A DNA stretch of 64,000 nt, from contig NZ_SLZN01000002.1 of NCBI RefSeq assembly GCF_004346035.1, positions 124,001 to 188,000 on the forward strand. The letters are read 5' to 3'. Below, one piece after another: positions 53,707 through 64,000 of this stretch. The position numbers and the translations under genes were made by a program. The number at the start of each line of letters is the position of its first letter. Positions within the stretch are counted from its first letter, which is position 1. Origin of the DNA: Acidomonas methanolica. Its GTDB lineage: Bacteria > Pseudomonadota > Alphaproteobacteria > Acetobacterales > Acetobacteraceae. Under the pieces are notes generated by a model. That model was not told where the DNA came from and ran no database searches. It worked only from the letters and a program-made list of their open reading frames with translations.

Positions 53707-55283
53707 GCCGCCACGCCGCCATCGCTGCGCGGATCGGTCGCGCCCTCGAAACGCCCGTCCGGAAAGCGGCGGATCGCCCCGGCATGGCCCATGGCGTCGG
53801 AGAAATCGGACAGCACCTCCACATCGTGCCCCCGCGCGCGCAGCCCCTCGACCACCGCCGCCGGATAGCGCGATTCCAGCTTGAGCGTCGTCGTCGTCTC
53901 GCCCCAGGTGCGCCCCAGCAGCCAGCGCGGCGCGGTGATGGCGGGCTGAAGCGCCATGCCCGCGCGAATGGCGCGCGCGATCACCGCGCTCTGCGTTTGC
54001 GGCTGCCCCTCGCCCCCCATCGTCCCGTAGGTCAGCACGCTGCCGTCGCGCAGTTCCGCCATCGCCGGATTGAGCGTGTGGAACGGTTTCCGCCCCGGCG
54101 CGAGGCTGCGCAGACGCCCGGGACACAGATCGAAGCTCGCGCCGCGATTCTGCCAGTTGATGCCGGTCCGGGGCAGCACGACGCCCGAGCCGAACTCGAA
54201 ATAGACGCTCTGGATCATGCTGACGACCCAGCCTTTCGCGTCCGCCACGCCGAACCACGTCGTGTCGCCCTGCTGCGGCACGTGCGGCCAGGGCGCGGCG
54301 CGCTGCGGGTCGACTCCCGCGATCATCCGGTCCAGCGCGGCGGAATCGTCGAGCAGTTCCTGCGGATCGGCTTCCATCAGCGCCGGATCGGTGACGTGGG
54401 AATCGCGCCAGATGAAGGCGCGCTTGGTCGCCTCGATCCAGGCATGAATATCCTCGACCGTATCCGCGCCCCCCGCGCCCAGACGCTCGGACAGGGCAAG
54501 AATGAGCAGCGACGCGATGCCCTGGGTCGGCGGCGGCATGTTGAGGAAGCGCCCATGTTCGAGATCGACGGAAAGCGGCGCGACGACGGACGCCTCATGC
54601 GTCCGGAGGTCCGCCAGCCGCACCGGCGATCCCGCCGCTTCCAGATCGGCGGCGATGTCCTCCGCCAGCGCGCCCCGATAGAAATCCTCCAGCCCGTCCG
54701 CCGCCAGCCGCCGGAAGGTCCGCGCCAGAGCGGGATTGCGATGCCGCTGGCCCATTTCGATCGGCGCGCCCTCCGTGAGGAGACAGGCGGCGAAACCCGG
54801 CACGTCCTTCAACACCGCGAAATGACGGCGCATCAGCGTCGCCATGCTCTCCGTGGCGAGCACGCCTTCCTCGGCATAGGCAGCCGCCGGAGCCAGCAGC
54901 GTCGAGAGCGGCACTTCGCCTCCCGCGTGACGGAGGGCCAGCGCCCAGCCGGAAATCGTCCCCGCCACCGTATTGGCCGCCAGCGGCCCGCGCCAGGGAA
55001 TCGTCTCCCGCCCCGCATAAAGCTCCGGCGTGGCGAGCCCCGCCGCGCGCCCGCAGGCATCGATGGCGATCGTCCCGCCCTCCGGCGCACGGATCAGCCA
55101 GAATCCGTCCCCGCCGATCCCCGTCATATGCGGATAGACCGCCGTCAGCGTCGCGGCGACCGTCACCGCCGCCTCGACCGCGTTGCCGCCCGCCTTGAGC
55201 ACGTCGAGCCCCGCCTGCGCGGCAAGATGATGCGGCGCCGTGACCATCCCCCGCAGGGAGCGGGCGCTATGCAACATCGGCAT
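53700..55283 (-). CDS. Gamma-glutamyltranspeptidase-fold hydrolase, probable oxamate amidohydrolase (HpxW-like)
   Basis: A 527-residue Ntn hydrolase of the gamma-glutamyltranspeptidase family. The self-cleavage site and nucleophile is Thr 341 in QQGDTTWFGVAD, and GGNAVEAAV and MPPPTQG are family segments. It has no signal peptide, unlike periplasmic Ggt. The Klebsiella relative HpxW is an oxamate amidohydrolase of the purine pathway, and here the gene sits next to puuE, uraD, uraH and the AtzE/AtzG-like pair. Oxamate is therefore a better guess than glutathione. It overlaps the amidase gene by 17 nt; ATG 55277 or 55247 are alternative starts. Confidence 0.88.
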   Translation of the reverse strand: MPMLHSARSLRGMVTAPHHLAAQAGLDVLKAGGNAVEAAVTVAATLTAVYPHMTGIGGDGFWLIRAPEGGTIAIDACGRAAGLATPELYAGRETIPWRGPLAANTVAGTISGWALALRHAGGEVPLSTLLAPAAAYAEEGVLATESMATLMRRHFAVLKDVPGFAACLLTEGAPIEMGQRHRNPALARTFRRLAADGLEDFYRGALAEDIAADLEAAGSPVRLADLRTHEASVVAPLSVDLEHGRFLNMPPPTQGIASLLILALSERLGAGGADTVEDIHAWIEATKRAFIWRDSHVTDPALMEADPQELLDDSAALDRMIAGVDPQRAAPWPHVPQQGDTTWFGVADAKGWVVSMIQSVYFEFGSGVVLPRTGINWQNRGASFDLCPGRLRSLAPGRKPFHTLNPAMAELRDGSVLTYGTMGGEGQPQTQSAVIARAIRAGMALQPAITAPRWLLGRTWGETTTTLKLESRYPAAVVEGLRARGHDVEVLSDFSDAMGHAGAIRRFPDGRFEGATDPRSDGGVAAW

Positions 55284-56607
55284 TCTCCCTCGGCAGCGCC
55301 GTCATACCGTCCGCCTCGAGACGCGCGGCAAGAGCGAAAAGCTGGTCCTCCCGCCCCGGACGGGCAACGAGTTGCGCGCCGAGGGGCAGTCCCGGCACAC
55401 GCATCGGCAGGGAAAGCACCGGGAAGCCCGCAAGCGTCAGGGGCTGGGTGAACAGCCCGAGATTGGCGCGCGCCGAAACCTGCTCGCCGCCGATCTCGAT
55501 CAGCGGCGCGTCGATGCGCGGCGCCGCGCAGGGCACGGCAGGCGCCAGCAGAATATCGACTCCGGCGAAGGCCGCATGCATCTGCCGCCTGAACCAGCCG
55601 CGCAGGCGATGCGCGCGGAAAATCAGACTCGCAGGCAATAACGCGCCCGCCAGCAGCCGGTCCCTCACCGCGGGATCGTAGGCCATGGCCCGATCGTTGA
55701 GGCGGTCCCGATGAAGCGCCCCGCCCTCCGACGCGCTGATGACGAAAGCGGCGGCGCGCGCCCGCGCCACCTCGGGCAGTTCGACGATCGCGGACACGCC
55801 GAGATGCGCCGCCAGCGCCTCCATGGCGTCCGCCATGTCGCGCGACATCGAGTCCATGAACCACCCGCCGAGCCGCGCGACGCGCAGGCCGGACGCCGCG
55901 ACCGGCGCCAGCGCCGCGCCGTCCAGCGCCTCGAACGCCGCCCGCAGATCCCCCAGCGTCGCGCCGAACGGTCCGACCACATCGAAACTCGTAACGAAAG
56001 GATAGCTCCCCGCCACCGGCAGACGCCCCTGCGTCGCGCGCAATCCCCATACGCCGCACAGCGAGGCCGGAACGCGGATCGACCCGTTCGTGTCCGAGCC
56101 GAGGCCGAGCGGAAAGAACCCCGCCGCCACACCCGCCGCCGATCCGCCGGACGATCCTCCAGCCAGCCGCGCGGGATCGTGCGGATTGCGGGTGACGCCG
56201 TAATGCGCGTTGTCGGTGGCGAACCCGTAGGCGAACTCGTCCATGTTCGTCGTCGCCACCGGGATCGCCCCCGCCGCCACGAGCCGCGCCACCAGCGCCG
56301 CGTCCCGCCGCGCGGGTGGATCGGCGGCAAGGACCATCGACCCCGCCGTTGTCACCTCCCCTTCGAGATCGAAAAGATCCTTCACCCCGAAGGGCACGCC
56401 CGCCAGCGGGCCCGGATCGCGCCCCCGCGCGACGGCCGCGTCAACCGCCCGCGCCAGATCGAGCGCGCGCGTTTCCAGCACCCTTGTCACGGCGTTCCAG
56501 CGTCGGTTCCCGTCCGCGATCCGCGCGAAGGACGTCTCGACCGCCGCGCGCGCCGACAACACCCCCGCGCGGACCGCCGCCGCAATCTCAAGCGCGCCCC
56601 GGCTCAC
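55267..56607 (-). CDS. AtzE-family amidase (HpxY-like)
   Basis: A 446-residue amidase-signature enzyme with catalytic Lys 76 in GVPFGVKDLFD, cis-Ser 152 in AGGSSGGSAAG and nucleophile Ser 176 in DTNGSIRVPAS, in correct spacing. The sequence and the adjacent small DUF4089 gene place it with AtzE (1-carboxybiuret hydrolase) and HpxY. Its substrate is probably a ureido or carbamoyl intermediate of purine breakdown, but none is established for HpxY. GTG 56607 overlaps the stop of the small gene (GTGA), fixing the start. Confidence 0.88.
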   Translation of the reverse strand: MSRGALEIAAAVRAGVLSARAAVETSFARIADGNRRWNAVTRVLETRALDLARAVDAAVARGRDPGPLAGVPFGVKDLFDLEGEVTTAGSMVLAADPPARRDAALVARLVAAGAIPVATTNMDEFAYGFATDNAHYGVTRNPHDPARLAGGSSGGSAAGVAAGFFPLGLGSDTNGSIRVPASLCGVWGLRATQGRLPVAGSYPFVTSFDVVGPFGATLGDLRAAFEALDGAALAPVAASGLRVARLGGWFMDSMSRDMADAMEALAAHLGVSAIVELPEVARARAAAFVISASEGGALHRDRLNDRAMAYDPAVRDRLLAGALLPASLIFRAHRLRGWFRRQMHAAFAGVDILLAPAVPCAAPRIDAPLIEIGGEQVSARANLGLFTQPLTLAGFPVLSLPMRVPGLPLGAQLVARPGREDQLFALAARLEADGMTALPRENADVA

Positions 56608-56801
56608 GCCTCCGCTCCGGGATCGTAGGTGAAGGCGGCTTCCTCCCGGTCGTCCAGTTCCAGACCCTCGACCAACGCCGCGTAGCGCTCCAGCAGCGCC
56701 AAATTCTCCCGCATGCCGGGCAGGCAGGCCCCATCGACCGTCACCCCGCAATGACGGGCGAGCAGCGCGATCTCCGCATCCGTCCGCGCGAACCCGCTCA
56801 T
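56604..56801 (-). CDS. DUF4089 / AtzG-like small subunit (HpxX-like)
   Basis: A 65-residue helical protein (ARTDAEIALLARHCGVTVDG, NLALLERYAALVEGLELDDR) with the DUF4089 pattern. AtzG, the small partner that stabilises the amidase AtzE, and HpxX of Klebsiella belong here; the fold resembles GatC. It should form a complex with the amidase encoded immediately downstream with a 4-nt overlap. The end is acidic (TYDPGAEA). Confidence 0.88.
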   Translation of the reverse strand: MSGFARTDAEIALLARHCGVTVDGACLPGMRENLALLERYAALVEGLELDDREEAAFTYDPGAEA

Positions 56802-58230
56802 GCGACCGTCCCCGGCGGCGCGTCGAGGCTGGTCAGTTCCTCGGTGTCATAGGCGAGCAGGTTCTCCAGATGCGCCTCCCCGTCCTCGACGAACAGGTCG
56901 TTGGCGATGCCGCGCGCCAGACGCTCGACCCCGAAACGCATCCCGCTGATCGACGCGCCGGACAATCCCATGCTCATCGTGGCGGAAAAGGTAAAATTAT
57001 GGATCGCCGCCAGCAGCGGCGCTTCCGGCGCCAGGGCGCTGCGCGGCAGGAACTGGCTGTGCGCCCCGAGATAGGGATAGGACGACAGCACCGCGCTCTC
57101 CTCCCCGCCGGGCGGGGCGAAGCGATGCGTCCAGAGCGCCACGGCGGAGGCGAAACTCGCGGTCTCGGGCCGCGCGGCGAGGTCGATCACGAACCCCGTG
57201 CCGATGATGAGGAAATCGAAGCGCATCTCCCCCTGCGGCGTAACGATGACGATCTCCTCCCCGTCCATCCGCGCATCCAGCCACGGCGTACCGCCATGGA
57301 AGGAGAAAGTCGGATGAACGCTGCACCGCCAGAACGTATCCTGCGGCGGCGGCTGGTTGAGATCGAAGATCCGCCGCATGAAGCGCCAGCGCGTCAGATC
57401 CGGCAAGGCATGGAAAGATCCGAGAAAACCGGCATTCTCCATCCAGCGATAGGGATTGATGCGCGGCAGGGTCTCGCGCCGGATGCAGAGCGCGACGGAC
57501 GCGACTCCCGCCTCCAGCGCGGTCGCGGCGTTGTCGAACGCCGACGCGCCCCCGCCGAGCACGCCGATCCGCCTGCCCTTCAGCGCCTCGAAATCGATGG
57601 CCTCATGCGTATGGGCGTAGCGCGCCTTCGGAATGGCCGCCTCGATGAAGGGCGGCACGAACCAGCGTCCGCCGCCATTGATTCCCGTGGCCAGCACCAT
57701 CCGCCGCGCCAGCACGCTCGTCCGCTTGCCATCCGCCGTCGCGAAGCCCAGGCGCAGCAGCCCGTCCTCCCATGCGACGGAGTCCAGCGCATGCTCATGC
57801 GTCACGGGCAGGTCGAGCGTATCGCGAAACCAGTCGAGATAGGCCTGCCAGTCCTCCTTGCCGATCTTGTCCAGCGCCCGCCATTTTTCCGCGCCATAGC
57901 GTGCCTCGAACCAGCTTTGCGGTGTCAGCGACGGAATCCCGAGATCCGGTCCGGTCACGTGTTTCGGCGTCCGCAGCGTGATCATGCGCGCATACGTGAC
58001 CCACGGCCCCGCGCCGCCCGGAGATTCGCGTTCGAAGATGCGCACGTTCGACAGCCCCAGCCGCCACAACGCGAAGGTCGTGGCGAGACCGCTCTGCCCG
58101 CCGCCGATGACGGCGACGTCCAGCACACGCTCGCCGTCCCGATGGCACGGCAGCGACCACGGCTTCGTCGCATAGGCGATCCGGTCGAGATCACGACGAA
58201 CCTGTCGGGCGAGGGAATCGAGCTGGTCTG

Positions 58231-58234
<4 letters not shown>
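56798..58234 (-). CDS. FAD/NAD(P)-binding flavoprotein, flavin-containing monooxygenase-like
   Basis: A 478-residue protein with two Rossmann motifs: FAD site DVAVIGGGQSGLATTFAL at ~39-56 and NAD(P) site IGVLGGGASAFDNAA near 240. Between them are VLATGINGGGRWFVPP and, later, FLIIGTGFVID, a pattern of COG2072/flavin-containing monooxygenase-like enzymes. There is no membrane segment. It sits between the phosphatase and the HpxX-like gene with 4-nt overlaps on both sides, so a role in purine or pyrimidine catabolism is likely. The substrate is unknown. Because no urate oxidase is recognised here, an oxidation in that pathway is a reasonable hypothesis. Confidence 0.85.
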
Positions 58235-60380
<2,146 letters not shown>

Positions 60381-60382
60381 TC

Positions 60383-60411
60383 ATTTTGTGCAACGATAAG
60401 CGTCAGGTCAA
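60383..60411 (-). promoter_or_regulatory. Candidate promoter of the leftward purine/pyrimidine operon
   Basis: Minus-strand TTGACC (60411-60406), 17-bp spacer, CAAAAT (60388-60383), 36 bp upstream of the hydA start. The -35 TTGACC also equals one half of the RutR operator TTGACCA-N2-TGGTCAA, but the second half is not present in palindromic register. The whole divergent gap is only 99 bp (60348-60446), so the regulator probably controls both directions. Confidence 0.5.
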
Positions 60412-60446
60412 GTGTTGGAAACAGCGCCGGAAGAAGGAGGTTCGTT

Positions 60447-61109
60447 TTGGGCATGCCACGTGAGATGGCGGAAGCGCAGATTCTCGAGGCGGCGGAGCTG
60501 GAATTCGGACGCTCGGGCTTCGACGGGGCGAGCATGGCCGGAATCGCCCGCGCCGCCGGATTGCCGAAGGCCAATCTGCATTATTATTTCGGAACGAAAG
60601 AGGCGCTCTACCGCGCCGTGCTGGAAAACACGCTGACGGACTGGCTGGCTGACGCCGAACTCTGGCTCACCCCCGCCCGCGCCGCGCGCGAGGGGCTGCG
60701 CGGCTATGTGCTGGCGAAGCTCGTCTTCTCGCGCGACCGCCCGCATGCCTCGCGCCTCTTCGCCCATGAAATGCTCCAGGGCGCGCATCATATCCGCTTC
60801 TACCTCTCCACCACCCTGCGCGCCCATGTCGCGCTGATCGGGCGCACCTTCGCCCTCTGGGCCCAGCGCGGACAGATGCACAAGGTGGACACGCCGCATT
60901 TCATGTTCGCTCTCTGGGCCATGACACAGGCCTATGCCGATATGAGCGCCCAGATGGCGGCGGTGCTGGACCGTCCCGCACTCCTTCCGGAGGATTTCGA
61001 GCGCGGCGCGGCCACGATTCTCGGCCTGCTGCTGAACGAACCGTCTCTCGGGATGGCCGCCGGGGAGACGGGCGCAGGAACGTGGATGGAGCTTCGGGAG
61101 AAAAATTGA
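60447..61109 (+). CDS. TetR family regulator, RutR-like
   Basis: A 220-residue TetR protein. The N-terminal domain has AEAQILEAAELEFGRSGFDG and IARAAGLPKANLHYYFGTKE. The C-terminal domain (SRLFAHEMLQGAHHIRFYLS) resembles the RutR/YcdC ligand-binding domain, which senses uracil or thymine. Start: TTG 60447 lies 6 nt after AAGGAGG (60434-60440); ATG 60453 is 12 nt away and would remove two residues. It is divergent from hydA and upstream of preT-preA, so it likely controls both arms in response to a pyrimidine. The ligand is inferred. Confidence 0.87.
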   Translation: MGMPREMAEAQILEAAELEFGRSGFDGASMAGIARAAGLPKANLHYYFGTKEALYRAVLENTLTDWLADAELWLTPARAAREGLRGYVLAKLVFSRDRPHASRLFAHEMLQGAHHIRFYLSTTLRAHVALIGRTFALWAQRGQMHKVDTPHFMFALWAMTQAYADMSAQMAAVLDRPALLPEDFERGAATILGLLLNEPSLGMAAGETGAGTWMELREKN

Positions 61110-61120
61110 CTCATGAGTCA
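61107..61120. promoter_or_regulatory. Perfect 14-bp palindrome TGACTCATGAGTCA upstream of preT
   Basis: The dyad begins at the tetR stop codon (TGA 61107-61109) and continues into the 79-bp tetR-preT gap. It is followed by T5 and by a second, spaced inverted repeat AATTGC (61128-61133) / GCAATT (61151-61156). With no loop it would make a poor terminator, so an operator for the preT-preA transcript is more likely. The binding protein is unknown. Confidence 0.5.
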
Positions 61121-61188
61121 GCTTTTTAATTGCATCCCGCAACGAAACCCGCAATTCTCCGGTCATCGACTGCAAGGGAGGGGTTGTC

Positions 61189-62490
61189 GTGACCGAGCGT
61201 ATCGCCTGTGCACGCCTCGAGTCCGAAACGCTGCGGCACAATTTCAGCGACATCCATCCTCCCCTGTCCGCCCCGCAAGCCGTGATCGAAGCGGAACGGT
61301 GTCTGCGCTGCCATGACGCCCCCTGCATCGAGGCCTGCCCGACGGGGATCGACATCCCCGCCTTCATCAACCGTATCGCGACCGGCGACGTGAAAGGGGC
61401 GGCCTCCGCCATCCTTTCCTCCAATATCCTCGGCGGCTCCTGCGCCCGCGTCTGCCCGACCGAAATCCTCTGCGAGGGCGTCTGCGTTCGCGTGACGCTC
61501 GGCGAACCGGCCGTCGAGATCGCCGCGCTGCAACGTCACGCCACGGACTGGCAGATGGCGCATGGCCCGGCCTTCACCCGCGCCGCCGCGACCGGAAAGC
61601 GAGTTGCCGTGATCGGCACCGGACCCGCCGGTCTCGCCTGCGCCCACCGTCTGGCCCTGCTCGGCCATGAGGTGACACTGTTCGAGAAAGCCGCGCGGCC
61701 CGGCGGGCTGAACGAATATGGGATCGCCGCCTACAAGCTGGTGGACGATTTCGCCCGGCGAGAGATCGACTTCGTGCTCGCCATCGGCGGCATCACGCTC
61801 CACACCGGCATGGCACTCGGCAAGGACATGAGTCTGGAGGATCTGCGCGAGGCGTTCGATGCGGTGTTCCTCGGCCTCGGCCTGTCCGGCGTGCGCGCGC
61901 TGGGCCTTCCGGGAGAAACGCTTCCCCATGTCCGCGACGCCGTCGCCTTCATCGCCGAGCTGCGTCAGGCAACGGATCTGGGCGAGATCGCCGTGGGCCG
62001 GCGCGTGGTCGTGATCGGCGGCGGCAACACGGCGATCGACGCGGCGGTGCAATGCCGCAAGCTCGGGGCCGAGGAGGTGACGCTCGTCTATCGCCGCGGT
62101 CCCGAATCGATGTCCGCCACGCGGGACGAGCAGGATTTCGCCCTCCGGAACGGCGTCGTCATCCGCCATAACGCCCGCCCCCAGCACTTCGAGGGCGGAC
62201 CGGGCGGCGTCACGGCGGCGGTGTTCCTCCGTGCGGACGGCGAGACTCTCACCCTCCCCGCCGATCTGGTGCTGAAGGCGGTCGGCCAACTCTACGAGGA
62301 TGGCCCGCCCGCCCTCGAAACGGGGTCCGGACGCATCTGGACCGACGGGTTCGGCCGTACCTCCCTGCCGCGCGTCTATGCGGGAGGCGATTGCGTGGGC
62401 GGGCAGGAGCTGACCGTCGCCGCCGTCGCCATGGGGCGTGACGCCGCCATGACCATTCACCGTGATCTGGAGGAGCCGCGCCATGGCTGA
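61189..62490 (+). CDS. preT: NAD(P)-dependent dihydropyrimidine dehydrogenase subunit PreT
   Basis: The electron-input subunit of dihydropyrimidine dehydrogenase. The 433-residue protein has N-terminal Fe-S cysteines Cys 38, 41, 46 and 50 (CLRCHDAPCIEACP) and Cys 85, 89, 95 and 99. An FAD site VAVIGTGPAGLACAHRLA and an NAD(P) site VVVIGGGNTAIDAAVQ follow, as in the glutamate synthase small-subunit fold. GTG 61189 is supported by AAGGGAGGGG 6 nt upstream. It overlaps preA by 8 nt. Confidence 0.95.
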   Translation: MTERIACARLESETLRHNFSDIHPPLSAPQAVIEAERCLRCHDAPCIEACPTGIDIPAFINRIATGDVKGAASAILSSNILGGSCARVCPTEILCEGVCVRVTLGEPAVEIAALQRHATDWQMAHGPAFTRAAATGKRVAVIGTGPAGLACAHRLALLGHEVTLFEKAARPGGLNEYGIAAYKLVDDFARREIDFVLAIGGITLHTGMALGKDMSLEDLREAFDAVFLGLGLSGVRALGLPGETLPHVRDAVAFIAELRQATDLGEIAVGRRVVVIGGGNTAIDAAVQCRKLGAEEVTLVYRRGPESMSATRDEQDFALRNGVVIRHNARPQHFEGGPGGVTAAVFLRADGETLTLPADLVLKAVGQLYEDGPPALETGSGRIWTDGFGRTSLPRVYAGGDCVGGQELTVAAVAMGRDAAMTIHRDLEEPRHG

Positions 62491-63763
62491 CCTGCGCTGC
62501 GACCTTGCGGGCATCCGGTCCCCGAACCCGTTCTGGCTCGCCTCCGCCCCACCGACGGACAAGGCCTATAACGTCCGCCGCGCCTTCGCCGCCGGCTGGG
62601 GCGGAGTGGTGTGGAAGACGCTCGGCGAAGACCCGCCCGTGGTCAATCTCAGCAGCCGCTACGGCGCGATCGGCTTTGAGGGCAGGCGCATGGCCGGGCT
62701 GAACAATATCGAGCTGATCTCCGACCGGCCGCTCGCCACCAATCTGGCGGAAATCAAGGAGGTGAAGCGCGACTTCCCCGACCGGGCGCTGGTCGTCAGC
62801 CTCATGGTGCCCTGCGTCGAGGAAAGCTGGAAAGCGATCCTCCCGCTGGTGGAGGAAACCGGCGCGGACGGGGTGGAACTCAATTTCGGCTGTCCGCACG
62901 GCATGTCCGAGCGCAACATGGGCGCGGCGGTCGGGCAGGTTCCCGAATATGTCGAAATGGTCACGCGCTGGGTCAAGGCCGGCACGCGGATGCCCGTCAT
63001 CGTCAAGCTGACGCCCAACGTCACCAGCATCCTGCCGCCCGCCCACGCGGCGCTCGCGGGCGGCGCGGATGCGGTCTCGCTCATCAACACCATCCAGTCC
63101 GTCATCGGCGTCGATCTCGACCGCATGGCGCCCGAGCCCGTGGTGGACGGAATGGGCACGCATGGCGGCTATTGCGGTCCCGCCGTCAAACCCGTCGCGC
63201 TGCGGATGGTCGGCGAGATCGCCCGTGATCCGGAACTCTCCGGCCTGCCCGTTTCCGGTATCGGCGGAATCTCCACCTGGCGCGACGCGGCGGAATTCCT
63301 CGCCATGGGCGCGACGTCGCTCCAGGTCTGCACCGCGGCGATGCATCACGGCTTCCGCATCGTGGAAGACATGATTTCCGGCCTTTCCAACTGGATGGAC
63401 GGGAAGGGCTACGCGCGGATCGCCGATGTCACGGGCCGCGCCGTGCCGAATTTCGTGCCGTGGAACCGGCTCAACATGAACTTCCACACGCTCGCCCATA
63501 TCGACCAGGAGCGCTGCATCGGCTGCGGCCTTTGCTACATCGCCTGCGAGGATACCTCGCATCAGGCCATCGCCGCCCTGCGCATCGACGGAGCGCGACG
63601 ATATGAGGTGATCGAGGCGGAGTGCGTCGGCTGCAATCTCTGCGCCCATGTCTGCCCGGTCCCGGACTGCATCGAGATGCGTCCGCAGCCGGTCGACGGC
63701 GTGCTGACCTGGCCGGACCATCCCGCCAACCCCCGGCGGCGGGAAAGCGAGAGGGCGGGATGA
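62483..63763 (+). CDS. preA: NAD-dependent dihydropyrimidine dehydrogenase subunit PreA
   Basis: Reduces uracil or thymine to the dihydro form. The 426-residue subunit has an N-terminal FMN-binding TIM barrel like dihydroorotate dehydrogenase (SPNPFWLASAPPTDKAYN, VELNFGCPHGMSERNMG, VSGIGGISTWRDAAEF). A C-terminal 2[4Fe-4S] ferredoxin domain follows (CIGCGLCYIAC, CVGCNLCAHVCPVPDC). ATG 62483 has AGGAG upstream. The stop overlaps the next gene (ATGA). Confidence 0.95.
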   Translation: MADLRCDLAGIRSPNPFWLASAPPTDKAYNVRRAFAAGWGGVVWKTLGEDPPVVNLSSRYGAIGFEGRRMAGLNNIELISDRPLATNLAEIKEVKRDFPDRALVVSLMVPCVEESWKAILPLVEETGADGVELNFGCPHGMSERNMGAAVGQVPEYVEMVTRWVKAGTRMPVIVKLTPNVTSILPPAHAALAGGADAVSLINTIQSVIGVDLDRMAPEPVVDGMGTHGGYCGPAVKPVALRMVGEIARDPELSGLPVSGIGGISTWRDAAEFLAMGATSLQVCTAAMHHGFRIVEDMISGLSNWMDGKGYARIADVTGRAVPNFVPWNRLNMNFHTLAHIDQERCIGCGLCYIACEDTSHQAIAALRIDGARRYEVIEAECVGCNLCAHVCPVPDCIEMRPQPVDGVLTWPDHPANPRRRESERAG

Positions 63764-64000
63764 AGAAGACGGACGGCAGCTTCGGCAACATGACGATCGA
63801 CCCGGGCGCGCTCTGGGACGACATCCTGACGACGGCGCGGTTCGGCGCCACGCCGAAGGGCGGCCTCCGGCGTCTCGCCCTGACGGAAGAGGACCGTCAG
63901 GTCCGCGCCTGGTTCACGCGCACCTGCACGGCGCTGGGCGCGACCGTCTGGACCGACACGCTGGGCAACCAGTTCGCCCGCGTGTCGGGAACGGACGCAT
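63760..64000 (+). CDS. M20-family Zn-dependent amidohydrolase (N-carbamoyl-beta-alanine or allantoate type), N-terminal fragment
   Basis: The first 80 residues visible (MTIDPGALWDDILTTARFGA, then GGLRRLALTEEDRQVRAWF and TDTLGNQFARVSG) match the hydantoinase/carbamoylase family of M20 peptidases; the metal-binding part lies beyond the window. Next to PreT, PreA and dihydropyrimidinase, beta-ureidopropionase is the natural third enzyme. Allantoate amidohydrolases belong to the same family, and the allantoate made by PuuE also needs an enzyme. The start overlaps the preA stop by 4 nt. Confidence 0.85.
   Translation, partial: MKKTDGSFGNMTIDPGALWDDILTTARFGATPKGGLRRLALTEEDRQVRAWFTRTCTALGATVWTDTLGNQFARVSGTDA

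Overview
This is a G+C-rich chromosomal segment from an alphaproteobacterium. Gene content and order point to the acetic acid bacteria (Acetobacteraceae, Rhodospirillales): the yceD-rpmF-plsX-fabH-ihfA-merR block beside bamE, a Ros/MucR regulator, membrane-bound ferritin MbfA, plant-type glutamate-cysteine ligase, and a relic of an IS5-family transposase common in that family. The genus cannot be fixed from sequence alone. Genes are packed tightly, very often with ATGA or GTGA stop-start overlaps, and several well-supported starts are GTG or TTG.

Layout. 1-2.6 kb (minus): end of a YtrA-type GntR regulator/ABC transporter operon, then fabI-aroC. 2.9-8.4 kb (plus): pdxH, a universal stress protein, and a lipid A/Kdo operon in which a DUF374 acyltransferase is fused to Kdo transferase, followed by lpxK and an LpxL-type acyltransferase. 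8.6-15.3 kb: an unknown small protein, a LpoA-like lipoprotein facing rsmI, then the minus-strand run rsmE, gshA, mbfA, lolA. 15.4-19 kb (plus): ubiA with a small methyltransferase, a secreted S10 peptidase and a GlsB-type membrane protein, ending at a bidirectional terminator shared with fusA. 19-26.6 kb: fusA, rpmB, an Atm1-type ABC exporter, a Nudix protein, a DUF3574 lipoprotein and an AI-2E-type permease. 26.7-31.7 kb: tRNA-Pro(GGG), merR, ihfA, fabH, plsX, rpmF, yceD (minus) and bamE (plus). 31.7-37.4 kb: a def-marR-response regulator-histidine kinase operon, rpsU, and a secreted prolyl oligopeptidase. 37.5-42.5 kb (minus): an Lrp regulator, a GT2-GtrA protein, a GT39-type glycosyltransferase, then motB before motA. 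42.7-51.9 kb: trxB, a LysR regulator, ihfB, mucR, the IS5 relic, a receiver protein, a secreted trypsin-like protease, cdd, lysA and a DUF4175 membrane protein.

52-64 kb is the most distinctive part: a purine plus pyrimidine catabolic island organised around a ~100-bp divergent promoter. Leftward, nine overlapping genes encode dihydropyrimidinase, a secreted acid phosphatase, a flavin-containing monooxygenase-like flavoprotein, the AtzG/AtzE-like pair (HpxX/HpxY-like), a gamma-glutamyltranspeptidase-fold enzyme resembling oxamate amidohydrolase HpxW, allantoinase PuuE, OHCU decarboxylase and hydroxyisourate hydrolase. Rightward are a RutR-like TetR regulator, both subunits of dihydropyrimidine dehydrogenase (PreT, PreA) and the start of an M20-family carbamoyl amidohydrolase. 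Together these would cover reductive uracil/thymine breakdown and the steps from hydroxyisourate to allantoate, with a possible oxamate branch. No recognised urate oxidase is present, so the flavoprotein is a candidate for a missing oxidation step. No rRNA genes, CRISPR arrays, prophage or intact insertion sequences were seen.
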